DNA of 64,000 nt from Bacillota bacterium (lineage in GTDB: Bacteria > Bacillota > Sulfobacillia > Sulfobacillales > Sulfobacillaceae): assembly GCA_026627385.1 (NCBI GenBank), contig JAPNUR010000001.1, positions 1-64,000 on the forward strand, read 5' to 3'. The notes beneath the pieces are model-generated. The model was not told the origin of the DNA. It searched no databases and saw only the letters and a program-made list of their open reading frames with translations. A program made the translations under genes and the position numbers. Positions 36,226 through 45,800 of this stretch are shown here, in pieces. Within the stretch, counting starts at the first letter, position 1. Each line of letters opens with the position of its first letter.

Positions 36226-39165
36226 ATGCGCAAATCTCTGGCGTGGATCAGCACGGCAGCGGTGGTTAGTGTCACCGCTCTCTGCGGAGCGCCTGCTATG
36301 GCTAAGGGTATACGTGCTGACGCCGTAGGGAGCACGCCATCCACGATTCAACTCGTCGCATCAAGTCCCAGCACCTATCTAACCGCCTACCAATCGGCAC
36401 TACAGTTTTTAACGGCGCATGTATTGCCCGATGGCGAAGTTCTCGCTGGCAGCGGGTTACCCGCGTCCGCCAACACATCGGCATACGCAGCCGTAGCCTT
36501 AGCCGAAAATGGCGCAATCGCGCCCGCAGAAGCCATCGTGAGTCACTTATGCGAGGTTGAAGCTTCAGGCGGTGGTTGGAACCAATCGCTGGCAACCTCG
36601 ACACCACCGACACTAGGCGCTACCGCCCGGGTATTATGGTCAGTCGCCACAGTAGCTAATCTTGTTCCCCGCACCGCCAGCATGCCCTGGCTCCCAAGCA
36701 TTGTTCAGGGCGCCAACGCACTGTTAAACTTCGCAGCGGCCCCGTGGGGCAGCTTTACCCCGAGCAACTTAAGTTCTGCCGGATCGGCTGAAGATAACGC
36801 CATCGCCATTACCGCTCTCCGCCAAGTGATCCAATTAGACCCGAATGCCCTAGAGGCACCATCATGGCTACAAGCAATGAATCGCGCGGATTTGGCCCTG
36901 GTGACCGACAACGGCGTCAGCCGCGTGGCTACCACTGACTTTTTGGCTGAACCGCTGTGGAATTTGGACCCCAGCCCCGTGTCTGCCATGCGCACTGTCG
37001 GCGCCATGTTTGAGCTGGGTTTTGCTTATCAAGGCTACGGGGCAAAAATTGGCCCAGGCTATTATTCTATGATGGATTGGACTAACGGACAAAGCACGTT
37101 TAACGATGTGATCGCCAGCGTCCATGCGGGGCTCCGAGATATCGCAGAAATGCAATACAATTACGGCCTTACGCTGCAAAACAGTAACGGAGGATTTGGA
37201 TCCTCCGCTCATCCGCCAGTGGGGCCTGAAACGGGGTCGTTTGCCAGCGGCCCCAATGCGTCCAGCGTATCTGTGACCGCCCACTACCTTCTGGCCACGG
37301 ATAGCCTTCTCCGCCACGGCCTTATCGGCTTTGGGTGGAAGTCGGCAACCATCATCGAGAATGGCCAGCAGCGTACGCTTGTTGCCCCGCCAGTAGCCCC
37401 TTTAGACCCGGCCATTCCCATGATCCATGGTATTCGTGCGGCGGTTGTTGTGAGCGACCCCTCTACCGTCATCTCCGCCGCACACCCTGCCACGCCTTCC
37501 ACCAACGAAGCCAACATGGAACTCAACGCGGCGTGGCAATTGACTCAGTTAGGCTATAACGTCACGCTTTTTTGGTATAAACCGAATCATGCGGAGGACT
37601 ATTATCCGCTGGCTGACTTATGGCCAAACCTCTCCAAATTTCAGGTTTTAGTCGTCTCCGACAATGGCTTCTTTGATAGTAACGGCTACAAGACAGCCTT
37701 CGCGGCCAACAGCGCAACCATTCAAAGCTGGATCCAACACGGCGGGCGTTTCATTGATTTAGGCGATCAGGGACCGGTCGCGCTGCCCAGCCCGCTATCT
37801 CTCCCCCTTAACCCCGGCGCGGTGAATGGCATCGTGTGGCGCGGCCAGTTTATTTCGTGGCCAGATGCCGCCAACGCCTATTACAATACGGCTGATAGTG
37901 CCTTTCAACCCCTTATTGAGGGCATCGTCAATGGCGCTTCGGAACCCGTGGCGGTCGGTCTCCAGGATCAACAGGGCCGGATTGTGCTGACGAGCTTAAA
38001 CGTTGCCAGCCACCAGCAGGACCACCTGCCGATCACGATCACGCTGTGGAATTGGGCAACGGTAGGGCTGAAACCGCAAACGATGCTGCTGCCATCGCCA
38101 CAATCCTACGCTGCTGCAGCGCAGTCACTCTTTCAGGCCATGCAAAACGTCTATGGAGTTCCCGGCACCAGTCTTTATCGGGAGCTGTCCAATCCCGCGG
38201 CTCCCCAACGGATGTACTCCTACTTGTGGCCGTTCACCCAAGCGATGGCAGGCGTCACCGCAAGCGCTGCCGCCTTGGGGCCGAGCGTAACCAACAATGC
38301 CCTAACATCCGATCTATCCGGCTTGTCACAGTATTATGACTCCGCGTTGACCCCGCCTGGATACGAGTCCTATGTCGCAACCCGCGGCGGAGGCACTGCC
38401 TATTTCGACGACAACGGCTGGACGACCCTAGACTTAATCCGAGCCTACCAAGATACGGGAAATAGCCAATTCTTGGAGGACGCCATAAACGATGTAGCGT
38501 TTCTGGAAAGCGGATGGAACCAAAAGGATACGCCTTTAGGCGGTGAATATTTTAACGAGTCGCGCATCGACCGCACGCAAACTGCAACGGGAAGCGTCTT
38601 AGATGCCGTGCTCCGCCTCTATCTCATCACCAGGGATCCGACCTATTTAGCTTGGGCAGAAACGATATCCACGTGGGACCGCACCTATATGCGCGGACTG
38701 AATGGTATTTACAACGATTCCATGAGCCCCACAGGCGTCGTCGGAGGTACGCCTTTCACTTATGATACTGGCGTCATCTTACAAGCTGACGTTCTGCTGT
38801 ACCGCGCCACCGGCAACCCCTTGTACCTTACCCGGGCTCAGCAATTAGCGGTGGCCGCCATAAACGCGTTTGTAGATCCGTTAAACGGCGTGTTAGTGGA
38901 AAACGCCGGAAGTTCCAACGCCCCCTTTAATGCCATTTTCCTCAGAGGACTATTCATGCTGTGGGAAACGGATCACAATCCGATTTGGCTCAATGTGCTC
39001 AAAACCCAAGCCAACATGGCTATCCAATACGATCAGATGGCTAACGGGATTTACGGGAGCAATTGGACAGGAGTGAACAATCCCGCGAAACCCGTCGATC
39101 TCTTAACTCAAGGTGGCACCTTGCGTTTATTGGGCATGTTAGCGAGTGCTAATGCCGGTCAGTAA
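36226..39165 (+). CDS. Secreted multidomain GH76 alpha-1,6-mannanase
   Basis: 979 residues with a signal peptide ending at GAPAMA. Three parts can be seen. Residues about 45-375 form a helical toroid of terpenoid-cyclase/lyase look (NSNGGFGSSAHPP). About 400-610 has an alpha/beta, class-I amidotransferase-like pattern (IRAAVVVSDPS, VLVVSDNGFFD, GGRFIDLGDQGP). About 620-979 is the GH76 catalytic domain with AYFDDNGWTTLDLIRAY; the paired Asp are D728 and D729. It would cut alpha-1,6-mannan outside the cell. It is divergent from the importer and likely under the same regulator. The two N-terminal domains are unusual for GH76. Confidence 0.82.
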   Translation: MRKSLAWISTAAVVSVTALCGAPAMAKGIRADAVGSTPSTIQLVASSPSTYLTAYQSALQFLTAHVLPDGEVLAGSGLPASANTSAYAAVALAENGAIAPAEAIVSHLCEVEASGGGWNQSLATSTPPTLGATARVLWSVATVANLVPRTASMPWLPSIVQGANALLNFAAAPWGSFTPSNLSSAGSAEDNAIAITALRQVIQLDPNALEAPSWLQAMNRADLALVTDNGVSRVATTDFLAEPLWNLDPSPVSAMRTVGAMFELGFAYQGYGAKIGPGYYSMMDWTNGQSTFNDVIASVHAGLRDIAEMQYNYGLTLQNSNGGFGSSAHPPVGPETGSFASGPNASSVSVTAHYLLATDSLLRHGLIGFGWKSATIIENGQQRTLVAPPVAPLDPAIPMIHGIRAAVVVSDPSTVISAAHPATPSTNEANMELNAAWQLTQLGYNVTLFWYKPNHAEDYYPLADLWPNLSKFQVLVVSDNGFFDSNGYKTAFAANSATIQSWIQHGGRFIDLGDQGPVALPSPLSLPLNPGAVNGIVWRGQFISWPDAANAYYNTADSAFQPLIEGIVNGASEPVAVGLQDQQGRIVLTSLNVASHQQDHLPITITLWNWATVGLKPQTMLLPSPQSYAAAAQSLFQAMQNVYGVPGTSLYRELSNPAAPQRMYSYLWPFTQAMAGVTASAAALGPSVTNNALTSDLSGLSQYYDSALTPPGYESYVATRGGGTAYFDDNGWTTLDLIRAYQDTGNSQFLEDAINDVAFLESGWNQKDTPLGGEYFNESRIDRTQTATGSVLDAVLRLYLITRDPTYLAWAETISTWDRTYMRGLNGIYNDSMSPTGVVGGTPFTYDTGVILQADVLLYRATGNPLYLTRAQQLAVAAINAFVDPLNGVLVENAGSSNAPFNAIFLRGLFMLWETDHNPIWLNVLKTQANMAIQYDQMANGIYGSNWTGVNNPAKPVDLLTQGGTLRLLGMLASANAGQ

Positions 39166-39417
39166 AGAAGTTTCATTCCAGGCCAGTCTCGTATGATGGG
39201 CCTGTTCCTGGGCATGAGACAAGGTCCATGATCGTCAACCTCACCGCCCTCCTGTGTTGAGCCAAGCTCGCTCCTCGCGGACAAGGGATGGTGAGGTTGG
39301 CGACTCTTAAAGTCCACGGAAAATCCGAAGAGAATGTCTCCTCGTGTGGCCTATTCTTGCCTCGTGAAGGTTCTTTCAGTTTTTGTCGCCACAATCGACA
39401 TCCCTGCCCTATCCTAG
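39166..39417. other. Spacer with a long-range inverted repeat
   Basis: GTCAACCTCACC (about 39236) can pair with GGTGAGGTTGGC (about 39289) across roughly 40 nt. A minus-strand frame through here has no recognisable family. It may be a fragment of a lost insertion sequence. Confidence 0.35.
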
Positions 39418-39978
39418 TCACCCCGATACTATCGACGTTACATCTGTCACTCTGAATATCGGCCAGGCCGCATCGCTGCCGGGACCCACCGGGGTACCCG
39501 TCGCGGTCCAGAGTTCCGGCGTGTAAAGACCTCGCGCGACCGTTTTAGGCACGAAGGCTTCAATGCGCGTAGGGGTCCACACGCGAATCGCCACGTTTAC
39601 CTGGCCAAGCGATGTAAGGTTGCTCAAGAAAGCGATTCTCCCTGGTTTGGTGCCAAATCCCACCCCGCGAAATGTCACCAAAGTTCCCGGCGGACCGGAT
39701 ACGGGCGTCATCGACAGCAACATCGGCGCTGCAACGGTTACCGCCTGACTATGATGCTTTGGAGGACGAACGGGTTCAGGCGACGATGCCGCATGAATCG
39801 AGGAAGGAGAGCGGGGTACAACGGTCTCTCGCGTGGGCGGCGCGGACACCGCAACGGATGAAGCACTAGAAGCCGGTTACTCGAGGTCTTCCCGCAGTCC
39901 GTGAAAACATCCGCCCACACCCTGTTAGAGACAGAGCAGCCATAAAAATCATGCATACAGTCCATAACCGTTTTTCAT
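39418..39978 (-). pseudogene. Frameshifted lipoprotein with an IPT/TIG domain
   Basis: ATG at 39978 is followed by a run of five A. With one more A the frame would read MKKRLWTVCMIFMAALSLTG-C, a textbook lipoprotein signal. As it stands it stops after nine codons. The lipobox frame runs to a stop near 39890, and a second shift leads into the frame ending at 39418. That frame holds an IPT/TIG-type beta domain (MTPVSGPPGTLVTFRGVGFG). So two indels separate three pieces of one gene of about 180 codons. It could be a decaying surface protein, a phase-variable gene, or a sequencing error in the A-run. Confidence 0.6.
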
Positions 39979-40238
39979 GGCATCACTTCCCATTTACCCC
40001 GCTTAACGTGCCCTTTAAAGAACAAGTTACAGCGTTCAGTTCATCTTGGAGCGGAACGGGTGTGTGTCCAGCGGAGGATGAGACTCCGCGGTAACGCCTC
40101 ACACTGGTTAGGCGAACCCCCACCCAAAGACAGAACTTATCCGAAACTTTCTCTATTCCCATCTCCTTCCCACTGTTATGGTGAGATAGCAGGGATGATA
40201 TAAGCGCCCACATGGGGCTAGAATGGAGGAGGCCGTCT

Positions 40239-41324
40239 ATGGAATTACTTAACGGATTCACCATGAGCTTGGGAGACTTGCCGCGGCTATCGCGAGCTCA
40301 AACCCGCTCGATTAGTGCCGAAAATCCTTCAGGCGAGAAAGGCCGAGGAGGAGCCGCCACAGAAGGAACGGGCGCCCACGCCGCCCGCGATCTGGGCCAA
40401 GGATGGAAGGTCTCGCCATCCATCAATATTCCGTCTGGGGCCACGTGGACCATTGCAGACATTCGCGGAGCCGGCGCCATTCAACATATTTGGCTCACCT
40501 GCTTTCCGAAATATTGGCGGAGCCTAATCCTCCGTTGCTATTGGGACGACGAGCCCGATCCCTCCATCGAAGTGCCCGTAGGGGACTTTTTTTGCAACGG
40601 GTGGTGTGTGCGCAGCCCTGTCAACTCACTGCCCGTCGCCGTTAATCCCGCTGGGGGTATGAATGCGTATTGGCCTATGCCATTTCGCCAGAGTGCCCGG
40701 ACGACCGTGGAAAACCGTTCGTCGGACGAGGTGACGCTATATTATCAAATTGATTACACCCTGGTCGACGAGGTCCTCGACAATATGGCCTATTTCCACG
40801 CGGAGTGGCGACGATCCAACCCCATTCCGTATAAGGCGGTGCACACCATTGTCGACGGCATCCAGGGGTCAGGCCATTACGTGGGCACCTATCTTGCCTG
40901 GCAATCCAACAACAACGGCTGGTGGGGCGAAGGGGAAATCAAATTCTACCTCGATGGGGACAGTACCTTTCCCACCATTTGCGGCACCGGAACCGAAGAT
41001 TACTTCGGTGGCGCATGGAATTTCGAACAACCCCAAGGACAATATGGCACGTATTCGACGCCTTTCCTGGGGTTTCACCAGGTGATTAAGCCTGACGGCC
41101 TCTATCAAAGTCAGCAACGTTTTGGCATGTACCGCTGGCACATCATGGACCCCATCCGCTTTGCCCGCGATTTGCGGGTCACCATTCAGGCCCTCGGCTG
41201 GCGATCTGATGGCCGCTATCTGCCATTGCAAGATGACGTCGCGTCGGTCGCGTTTTGGTATCAAACAGAGCCTCACGCTCCCCATCCCCCGCTGCCCGAT
41301 CGCGACGCGCTGGAAGTCATCTAG
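40239..41324 (+). CDS. GH172 (DUF2961) glycoside hydrolase
   Basis: 361 residues, starting at ATG 40239 behind GGAGGAGG. It shows the double jelly-roll hallmarks of DUF2961: SGATWTIADIRGAGAIQHIW, VEVPVGDFF-like text, WPMPF, and the active-site GTGTEDYFGGAWNF. GH172 members act on D-fructofuranose, D-arabinofuranose or D-galactofuranose linkages. No signal peptide. Its closeness to the mannan genes suggests it trims furanose side chains, as in fungal galactomannan or actinobacterial lipoarabinomannan. That is inference. Confidence 0.85.
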   Translation: MELLNGFTMSLGDLPRLSRAQTRSISAENPSGEKGRGGAATEGTGAHAARDLGQGWKVSPSINIPSGATWTIADIRGAGAIQHIWLTCFPKYWRSLILRCYWDDEPDPSIEVPVGDFFCNGWCVRSPVNSLPVAVNPAGGMNAYWPMPFRQSARTTVENRSSDEVTLYYQIDYTLVDEVLDNMAYFHAEWRRSNPIPYKAVHTIVDGIQGSGHYVGTYLAWQSNNNGWWGEGEIKFYLDGDSTFPTICGTGTEDYFGGAWNFEQPQGQYGTYSTPFLGFHQVIKPDGLYQSQQRFGMYRWHIMDPIRFARDLRVTIQALGWRSDGRYLPLQDDVASVAFWYQTEPHAPHPPLPDRDALEVI

Positions 41325-41370
41325 GCTGGACTCTCGTGGCGATCGTCCGCGGCCCATTACCGCGCCGCAC

Positions 41371-41403
41371 AAAAAAGGCCGCCGGTGTGAAGAACCGGCG
41401 GCC
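41371..41403 (-). terminator. Terminator of the flagellar operon
   Basis: A perfect 10-bp GC stem (41377-41386 with 41394-41403), a 7-nt loop, and on the minus strand a run of six U directly after it (41371-41376). It is an intrinsic terminator just past flgE, and it may also end the converging GH172 transcript. Confidence 0.92.
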
Positions 41404-41420
41404 GCCGTCTGCAGCACCAG

Positions 41421-42683
41421 CTACGGCTGAATCATATTGACCAGGGTGGTATCAAGCGTCTGGGCCACGGAAATGACCTTCGAGTTAGCCTGGTACCCCT
41501 CTTGGGCAATGATCATGTTGACAAACTGATTCGCGAGGCTGACATTGGATCCTTCGAGTTCACCCGCGGCGATGCTCCCCAGCTGGCCCGAAGACGCCGT
41601 CCCCACGACGGGCGGGCCCGAGTTGGCGGACTGCTGCCAGAGCGTGTTGCCGATGTTTAACAGCCCGCCAGGGTTCGCGAAATTGGCTAACGCCACTTGC
41701 CCTAAGACCGCGGTCTGGCCATTGGAAAAGCTGCCAGTAATGGTCCCGTCCGAACCAATCGTAAAGTTTTCCAGCGTGCCCGCCGGGTTACCGTTCGCCG
41801 TGATGGTCATGTTGGTGGTCATGGCGTAACCGGTCAAGTTAGCAAACGCCGCCTGGTTTAGGGTGACCGTCATAGGCGCAGACCCATCCGTAAAGCCGCT
41901 AATCGTGATGCTGCCGGTGCTGGTATAGGTCGCCTGACCGGTCGTATTGGAAAACAGCAACGTACCCAGGGTTCCGGTTTGCGCCGTGGTGCTATTGGGC
42001 GGCTGGTACGTGTAACCGACGGTCCACTGCATGCCGTTGGCCGTCGCCGTGGGATTCGTAAAGGTGATGTCGACGGGGACTTCATTGCCTTGCGAGTCGT
42101 AAAGGGTGACCGGAATAGAGTCTGACTTGTCCTGGCTATCGAGGTTGCCAGCAATGCTGGTAATGGCCGTGCTGGCCGCTGCCGGCTGTGTCAGGGTGGG
42201 CGGCACACTTAAGGGCACCATATTGCCCGCGGTTTGGCCATTGGCCTCTACGACCGCCGGGCTCCATCCCAAGACCATGTCGCCATTGGGGTCCACCAAA
42301 TTGCCGTTGGCGTCTAAGCTAAAATCGCCGGCCCTGGTGTAGGCCAAACCGCCTTCAGGTGTGCGCACGATAAAGTAACCGGCGCCTTGAATCGCCAAAT
42401 TGGTATTAATTCCGGTCGATTGCAGCGTCCCCTCAGTGGTATCAATCTGTACCCCGGCCACGTTGACCGCCCCCCCAGCCGACTCTTGAAGGGGGTTAAT
42501 ACCGCCAATGGTAGCCGTGGGAGCGGAGGCCCCCGACAGCGTCTGTTGCATGGCTTCCGCGAAATTCATCGAGCTCGACTTGTAACCCACCGTGTCGGCG
42601 TTGGCAATATTTTGCGCGACAATTCCCAGCAACGCCTGATCCGCGTTTAAGCCGGAAATCGCGGCGTACATGCTGCCTGACAT
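41421..42683 (-). CDS. flgE: Flagellar hook protein
   Basis: 420 residues. The N-terminus MYAAISGLNADQALLGIVAQ followed by NIANADTVGYKSS is the flagellar rod/hook signature. The middle is a variable Thr/Asn-rich region, and the C-terminal NVSLANQFVNMIIAQEGYQA is the matching helix. It polymerises into the hook outside the cell. It is the last gene before the terminator, following flgD and a TIGR02530-like gene as in Bacillus-type operons. Confidence 0.92.
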   Translation of the reverse strand: MSGSMYAAISGLNADQALLGIVAQNIANADTVGYKSSSMNFAEAMQQTLSGASAPTATIGGINPLQESAGGAVNVAGVQIDTTEGTLQSTGINTNLAIQGAGYFIVRTPEGGLAYTRAGDFSLDANGNLVDPNGDMVLGWSPAVVEANGQTAGNMVPLSVPPTLTQPAAASTAITSIAGNLDSQDKSDSIPVTLYDSQGNEVPVDITFTNPTATANGMQWTVGYTYQPPNSTTAQTGTLGTLLFSNTTGQATYTSTGSITISGFTDGSAPMTVTLNQAAFANLTGYAMTTNMTITANGNPAGTLENFTIGSDGTITGSFSNGQTAVLGQVALANFANPGGLLNIGNTLWQQSANSGPPVVGTASSGQLGSIAAGELEGSNVSLANQFVNMIIAQEGYQANSKVISVAQTLDTTLVNMIQP

Positions 42684-42726
42684 AATCTTCCCCTCCTACC
42701 TCTGTTCGAATGATGATAACGCGCGT

Positions 42727-43179
42727 TCAATCGTTCGGACTCATCAAACTCCAATGGGTGGCCGCTGGCGTGCCTCCGTCTGTCGCTCGGGAGGACGAAG
42801 CGCCCTCATGCGAGGTCCCGCCTACGAGCACCAGCGCATCCACATGAGAAATTACTTGCATCGGTTGTTCGCAGCGAGGGGGCATCGTGGTGATGACCGT
42901 GTGCGTCTTCGGTGCCACGATAAAAATCCCTTGAGCCATGACCACAGCCGCCTTGTTGGCTCCCGTTTCCCGCGCTTTGGTCATTGCCTCTTCCAGTACC
43001 GCCAGATCCTGATGAGACAAATGCATTTGGCGGGATACCAACCGCTCGGCCGCGTGACGACTAAAGCTGACGCGCCGCTCGACAAGATCGCGAAATACCG
43101 ACGCATCGCCGGCTTGGGACACGTTGGTCCCCCTCAGCGGCGCGGACGATTCCGGCCCGACCCCAGAAACGCTACTCAT
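42727..43179 (-). CDS. Flagellar operon protein, TIGR02530-like
   Basis: 150 residues. The core VSFSRHAAERLVSRQMHLSH, then LEEAMTKARETGANKAAVVM and FIVAPKTHTVITTM, matches the small flagellar protein family found between flgD and flgE in Firmicutes. It overlaps the flgD stop by four bases. Its role in hook assembly is not defined in the family. Its C-terminal 40 residues are low complexity. Confidence 0.75.
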   Translation of the reverse strand: MSSVSGVGPESSAPLRGTNVSQAGDASVFRDLVERRVSFSRHAAERLVSRQMHLSHQDLAVLEEAMTKARETGANKAAVVMAQGIFIVAPKTHTVITTMPPRCEQPMQVISHVDALVLVGGTSHEGASSSRATDGGTPAATHWSLMSPND

Positions 43180-43688
43180 GACGACACCACGGATGAGCCG
43201 CTGGCCGATGTGCTGCTCAGGGACACGGTGCTAGAGCTGGAAGCAGCCTCACTGATCCCCGTTAGTTGGCTCGCCGGCACGGTCCCGACACCTGACACGT
43301 CAAAGGTCAGCCCGCTCGTTCCCGACATCACCGCCGTAACCTGCCCACTTTCTCCCCCTGCCGTCGTCACCACTTTCCCGATTAACTGACTGGCATCGAC
43401 CAGCGAACTCGCGTCTTGCTGCACCGCTTGCAAAATTTTCTGCAGAGTGGACGTTTGGCTGGTAACCGCCGCCAACTGCGAAAACTGGGCGAGTTCTGCC
43501 ACAAACTGGGTGTTATCCATCGGCTGCAGGGGATCCTGGTATTGTAGTTCGGCGGACAATAGGGTTAAAAAGGCTTGCTCGCCCAATTGTGACGCGGGAT
43601 TCACGTTCAACTGGTTGTTGCTGGCGGATACTATAGGAGAACTGGTCGATACCGGGGTAGCCCCCGAACTTAGCGGATTGACACTCAT
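43176..43688 (-). CDS. flgD: Hook-capping protein
   Basis: 170 residues. The conserved LGEQAFLTLLSAELQYQDPLQPMDNTQFVAELAQFSQL segment (shown here in full only to mark its place, about 35-72) defines FlgD, the scaffold that caps the growing hook. The remainder is a short Ser-rich beta domain. It lies between fliK and the TIGR02530-like gene. Confidence 0.93.
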   Translation of the reverse strand: MSVNPLSSGATPVSTSSPIVSASNNQLNVNPASQLGEQAFLTLLSAELQYQDPLQPMDNTQFVAELAQFSQLAAVTSQTSTLQKILQAVQQDASSLVDASQLIGKVVTTAGGESGQVTAVMSGTSGLTFDVSGVGTVPASQLTGISEAASSSSTVSLSSTSASGSSVVSS

Positions 43689-43724
43689 GACATCCCTCCC
43701 TTTCTCATCGCGAAAAATCTGGTG

Positions 43725-45119
43725 TTAGGCCCGATAATCTACGCCGCCAGACGACTCAACCTCCGATGCGCCATCAGTCGGCGTTCCAGTCCAAGGCAGC
43801 GGCCGGTTCGCGCCACCAGGGCCCGGCGCATAACCTGGCGCCCTCCCATCGCCTCCTCCAACACCGGCACCCTCTCCTTCGGCGCTCAGGGAGAATTTCA
43901 GGGTGTGGACCCCTTCGGGCAAATGGACGGCATGGTGTGGGAGCGCCGTGGGTGACGCATTAACCCATCCCATAAGATTGGTTGGCACCCGCAATTCCGC
44001 TTTCAGGTGCGATCCTTCTTGGGTTACAGTCATTTTCATCGTCGACGCCTGAACCATTGGCCCGCGGATAGTCCACTCAGAACGCACCATCGTCTGATCC
44101 CGCTGCACGGGGCCGGGCACGATGCGCCACCCCGAAGGCACGCTGGGCTTCAACGGCGTAGTCCTTGCCCCGGCCACCTTTTCCTCCTGGCCAGGGTCTG
44201 GATTGCGAGTGACATCCCGCTCGGCGATTACCGTAGGTTGTGCGGCCACTCGCATCGGCACCGTAATCTCCTGGGTTTGCCCTAAAGATGTCGAGGGCGA
44301 CTCTTTACGCAACGGCGCCGCTTCTCCTCGGGCGGGATGTGTCCAGGAAGAACTGAGAGGCGCTTCTCTGATCCGAACCGCCGTTCGCACCGCGGGAGAT
44401 CCCGGCACAGGGGAGACACCCGCCTTCATGCGAAAAACTCGCTTTGGGAGTGGCTGCGACAATCCCTCATGCACTGCCGCCACCGTTCTTTCGCCCGCCT
44501 CTGGAGCTGTCATCCATCGCCCTCTCGCCATTTTCGGTGTCTTCATTCCCGCTGACCGCGATACCGCGGGTTGTCGGATGATCTCCGAAGTGGACAACCG
44601 GGAACGGCGATCGGACACCCCCACGCGGATTACGGTCATTCGCAGGGCGGGCATTGGGTGACGAGCCGCACCCGTGGGCGAAATCCTGATAGACGCGCTA
44701 GACCGCTGACCATCAATTCGTCGTGGGGTTGGATGTCCCTGACTCCGGGCGATGACCACCTTTTGGGGCGTGGGATGAAAGGACCGGGGCTGGGATCCCA
44801 GAATTGTCTCTGCGCGATCGGCCGTTATGCGAACCGGGTCCGCGCCTGTCGCCGACGGGGCAACGGAGCGATGGGAAGCTTCCGGCGCGTTAATAGGCGT
44901 GGCGGGCGAAACCGCTCCGCTCACCGCCAACATCACCCGGTGCGCAGTGTTAGGCGCCACGCTTCGCTGCTGATCTTTGCCGACCCGCTTGAGGGTTTTT
45001 ACAAACGAGTGGTGCGCAGCCCCTGACCCCTTCTTGGCCTTGTTTGACTCAGGCTTGTTCACGGGCCACTTCGGTTGACGCAGGGCATCTAATAGCTCGG
45101 GCGTCACGCGATCCACCAC
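43725..45119 (-). CDS. fliK: Hook-length control protein, FliK-like
   Basis: 464 residues from GTG 45119, with GAAAGGAGGTGA upstream. It is long, Pro/Ser/Arg-rich and low in conserved motifs through the first 330 residues, as expected of a molecular ruler. The last 130 residues include MTVTQEGSHLKAELRVPTNL, which resembles the FliK C-terminal switch domain. The position between fliJ/pilZ and flgD supports the name. Sequence identity alone would not. Confidence 0.65.
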   Translation of the reverse strand: MVDRVTPELLDALRQPKWPVNKPESNKAKKGSGAAHHSFVKTLKRVGKDQQRSVAPNTAHRVMLAVSGAVSPATPINAPEASHRSVAPSATGADPVRITADRAETILGSQPRSFHPTPQKVVIARSQGHPTPRRIDGQRSSASIRISPTGAARHPMPALRMTVIRVGVSDRRSRLSTSEIIRQPAVSRSAGMKTPKMARGRWMTAPEAGERTVAAVHEGLSQPLPKRVFRMKAGVSPVPGSPAVRTAVRIREAPLSSSWTHPARGEAAPLRKESPSTSLGQTQEITVPMRVAAQPTVIAERDVTRNPDPGQEEKVAGARTTPLKPSVPSGWRIVPGPVQRDQTMVRSEWTIRGPMVQASTMKMTVTQEGSHLKAELRVPTNLMGWVNASPTALPHHAVHLPEGVHTLKFSLSAEGEGAGVGGGDGRAPGYAPGPGGANRPLPWTGTPTDGASEVESSGGVDYRA

Positions 45120-45182
45120 ATTCTTCACCTCCTTTCCATTCACGCGCTGTTTCGGCCTCACCTCCTTTCCCGGCTCTTGACG

Positions 45183-45800
45183 CTACCGCGTCATGCGCAT
45201 CCGCTGGTGCTGGCGCCTCACATACGCTTCGAGCCACTTGCGGTCCGGCGCTGTGATGACAGTAAATTGCACCGCGGTTTCCCAACTTTGCCGGCCGCGC
45301 ACTTCGCGCGCCTTAGGGGCCACCCGCACCACCCTGCCAATGAGTTCGATGGGCCGCTGTTCCACCCGCACCCGCATCCGCAAATCTATGCCCACCCACA
45401 ACTTGACCGCGCTCGGAAAGCGAAGTCCCGTAGCCGAAATGTCGAACGTGGTGGTCATCAACAATTCCGAGTCCGGCCGTAGCAGACCGTATTCTAGGGG
45501 TAACGCCACCTTCACCCGAAAAGACTGGCGAAACTCGACCACCCGGGGTTGCCCCGTCAGCTTAACCACCAGGATGGGAATCGGATCCAAGACATCTGCC
45601 ACAAGAGCCACTTGTTGATATAAAGTGTCGTCCTCAGCCCAACGCAAGGGGATTTTCTGGCCCGGAAGCGGCGTGAGATCCATGTCTGGTTCGCGCAACG
45701 CATCGATGTACACTTCGTCGCGCACCGAGCGAATGACGCGACTACGCACCACGCGCGTCTGAAACACGATTTGAATGATTTGGTTGGGCTCTAAGGCCAC
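45183..45800 (-). CDS. PilZ-domain c-di-GMP receptor (YcgR/YpfA-like)
   Basis: 205 residues. A YcgR-like N-terminal beta domain is followed by a PilZ domain. The c-di-GMP-binding motifs are visible: RQSFRVKVALP (RxxxR) and DISATGLRF (DxSxxG). Such proteins bind c-di-GMP and slow the motor. Here the gene sits inside the flagellar operon, between fliJ and fliK, overlapping fliJ's end by 10 bp. It is the natural receiver for signal made by the GGDEF protein at 1605. Confidence 0.88.
   Translation of the reverse strand: MALEPNQIIQIVFQTRVVRSRVIRSVRDEVYIDALREPDMDLTPLPGQKIPLRWAEDDTLYQQVALVADVLDPIPILVVKLTGQPRVVEFRQSFRVKVALPLEYGLLRPDSELLMTTTFDISATGLRFPSAVKLWVGIDLRMRVRVEQRPIELIGRVVRVAPKAREVRGRQSWETAVQFTVITAPDRKWLEAYVRRQHQRMRMTR

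Noticed and set aside
39173-39421. Minus-strand ORF after the secreted mannanase
   Set aside because: No ribosome site and no recognisable family.
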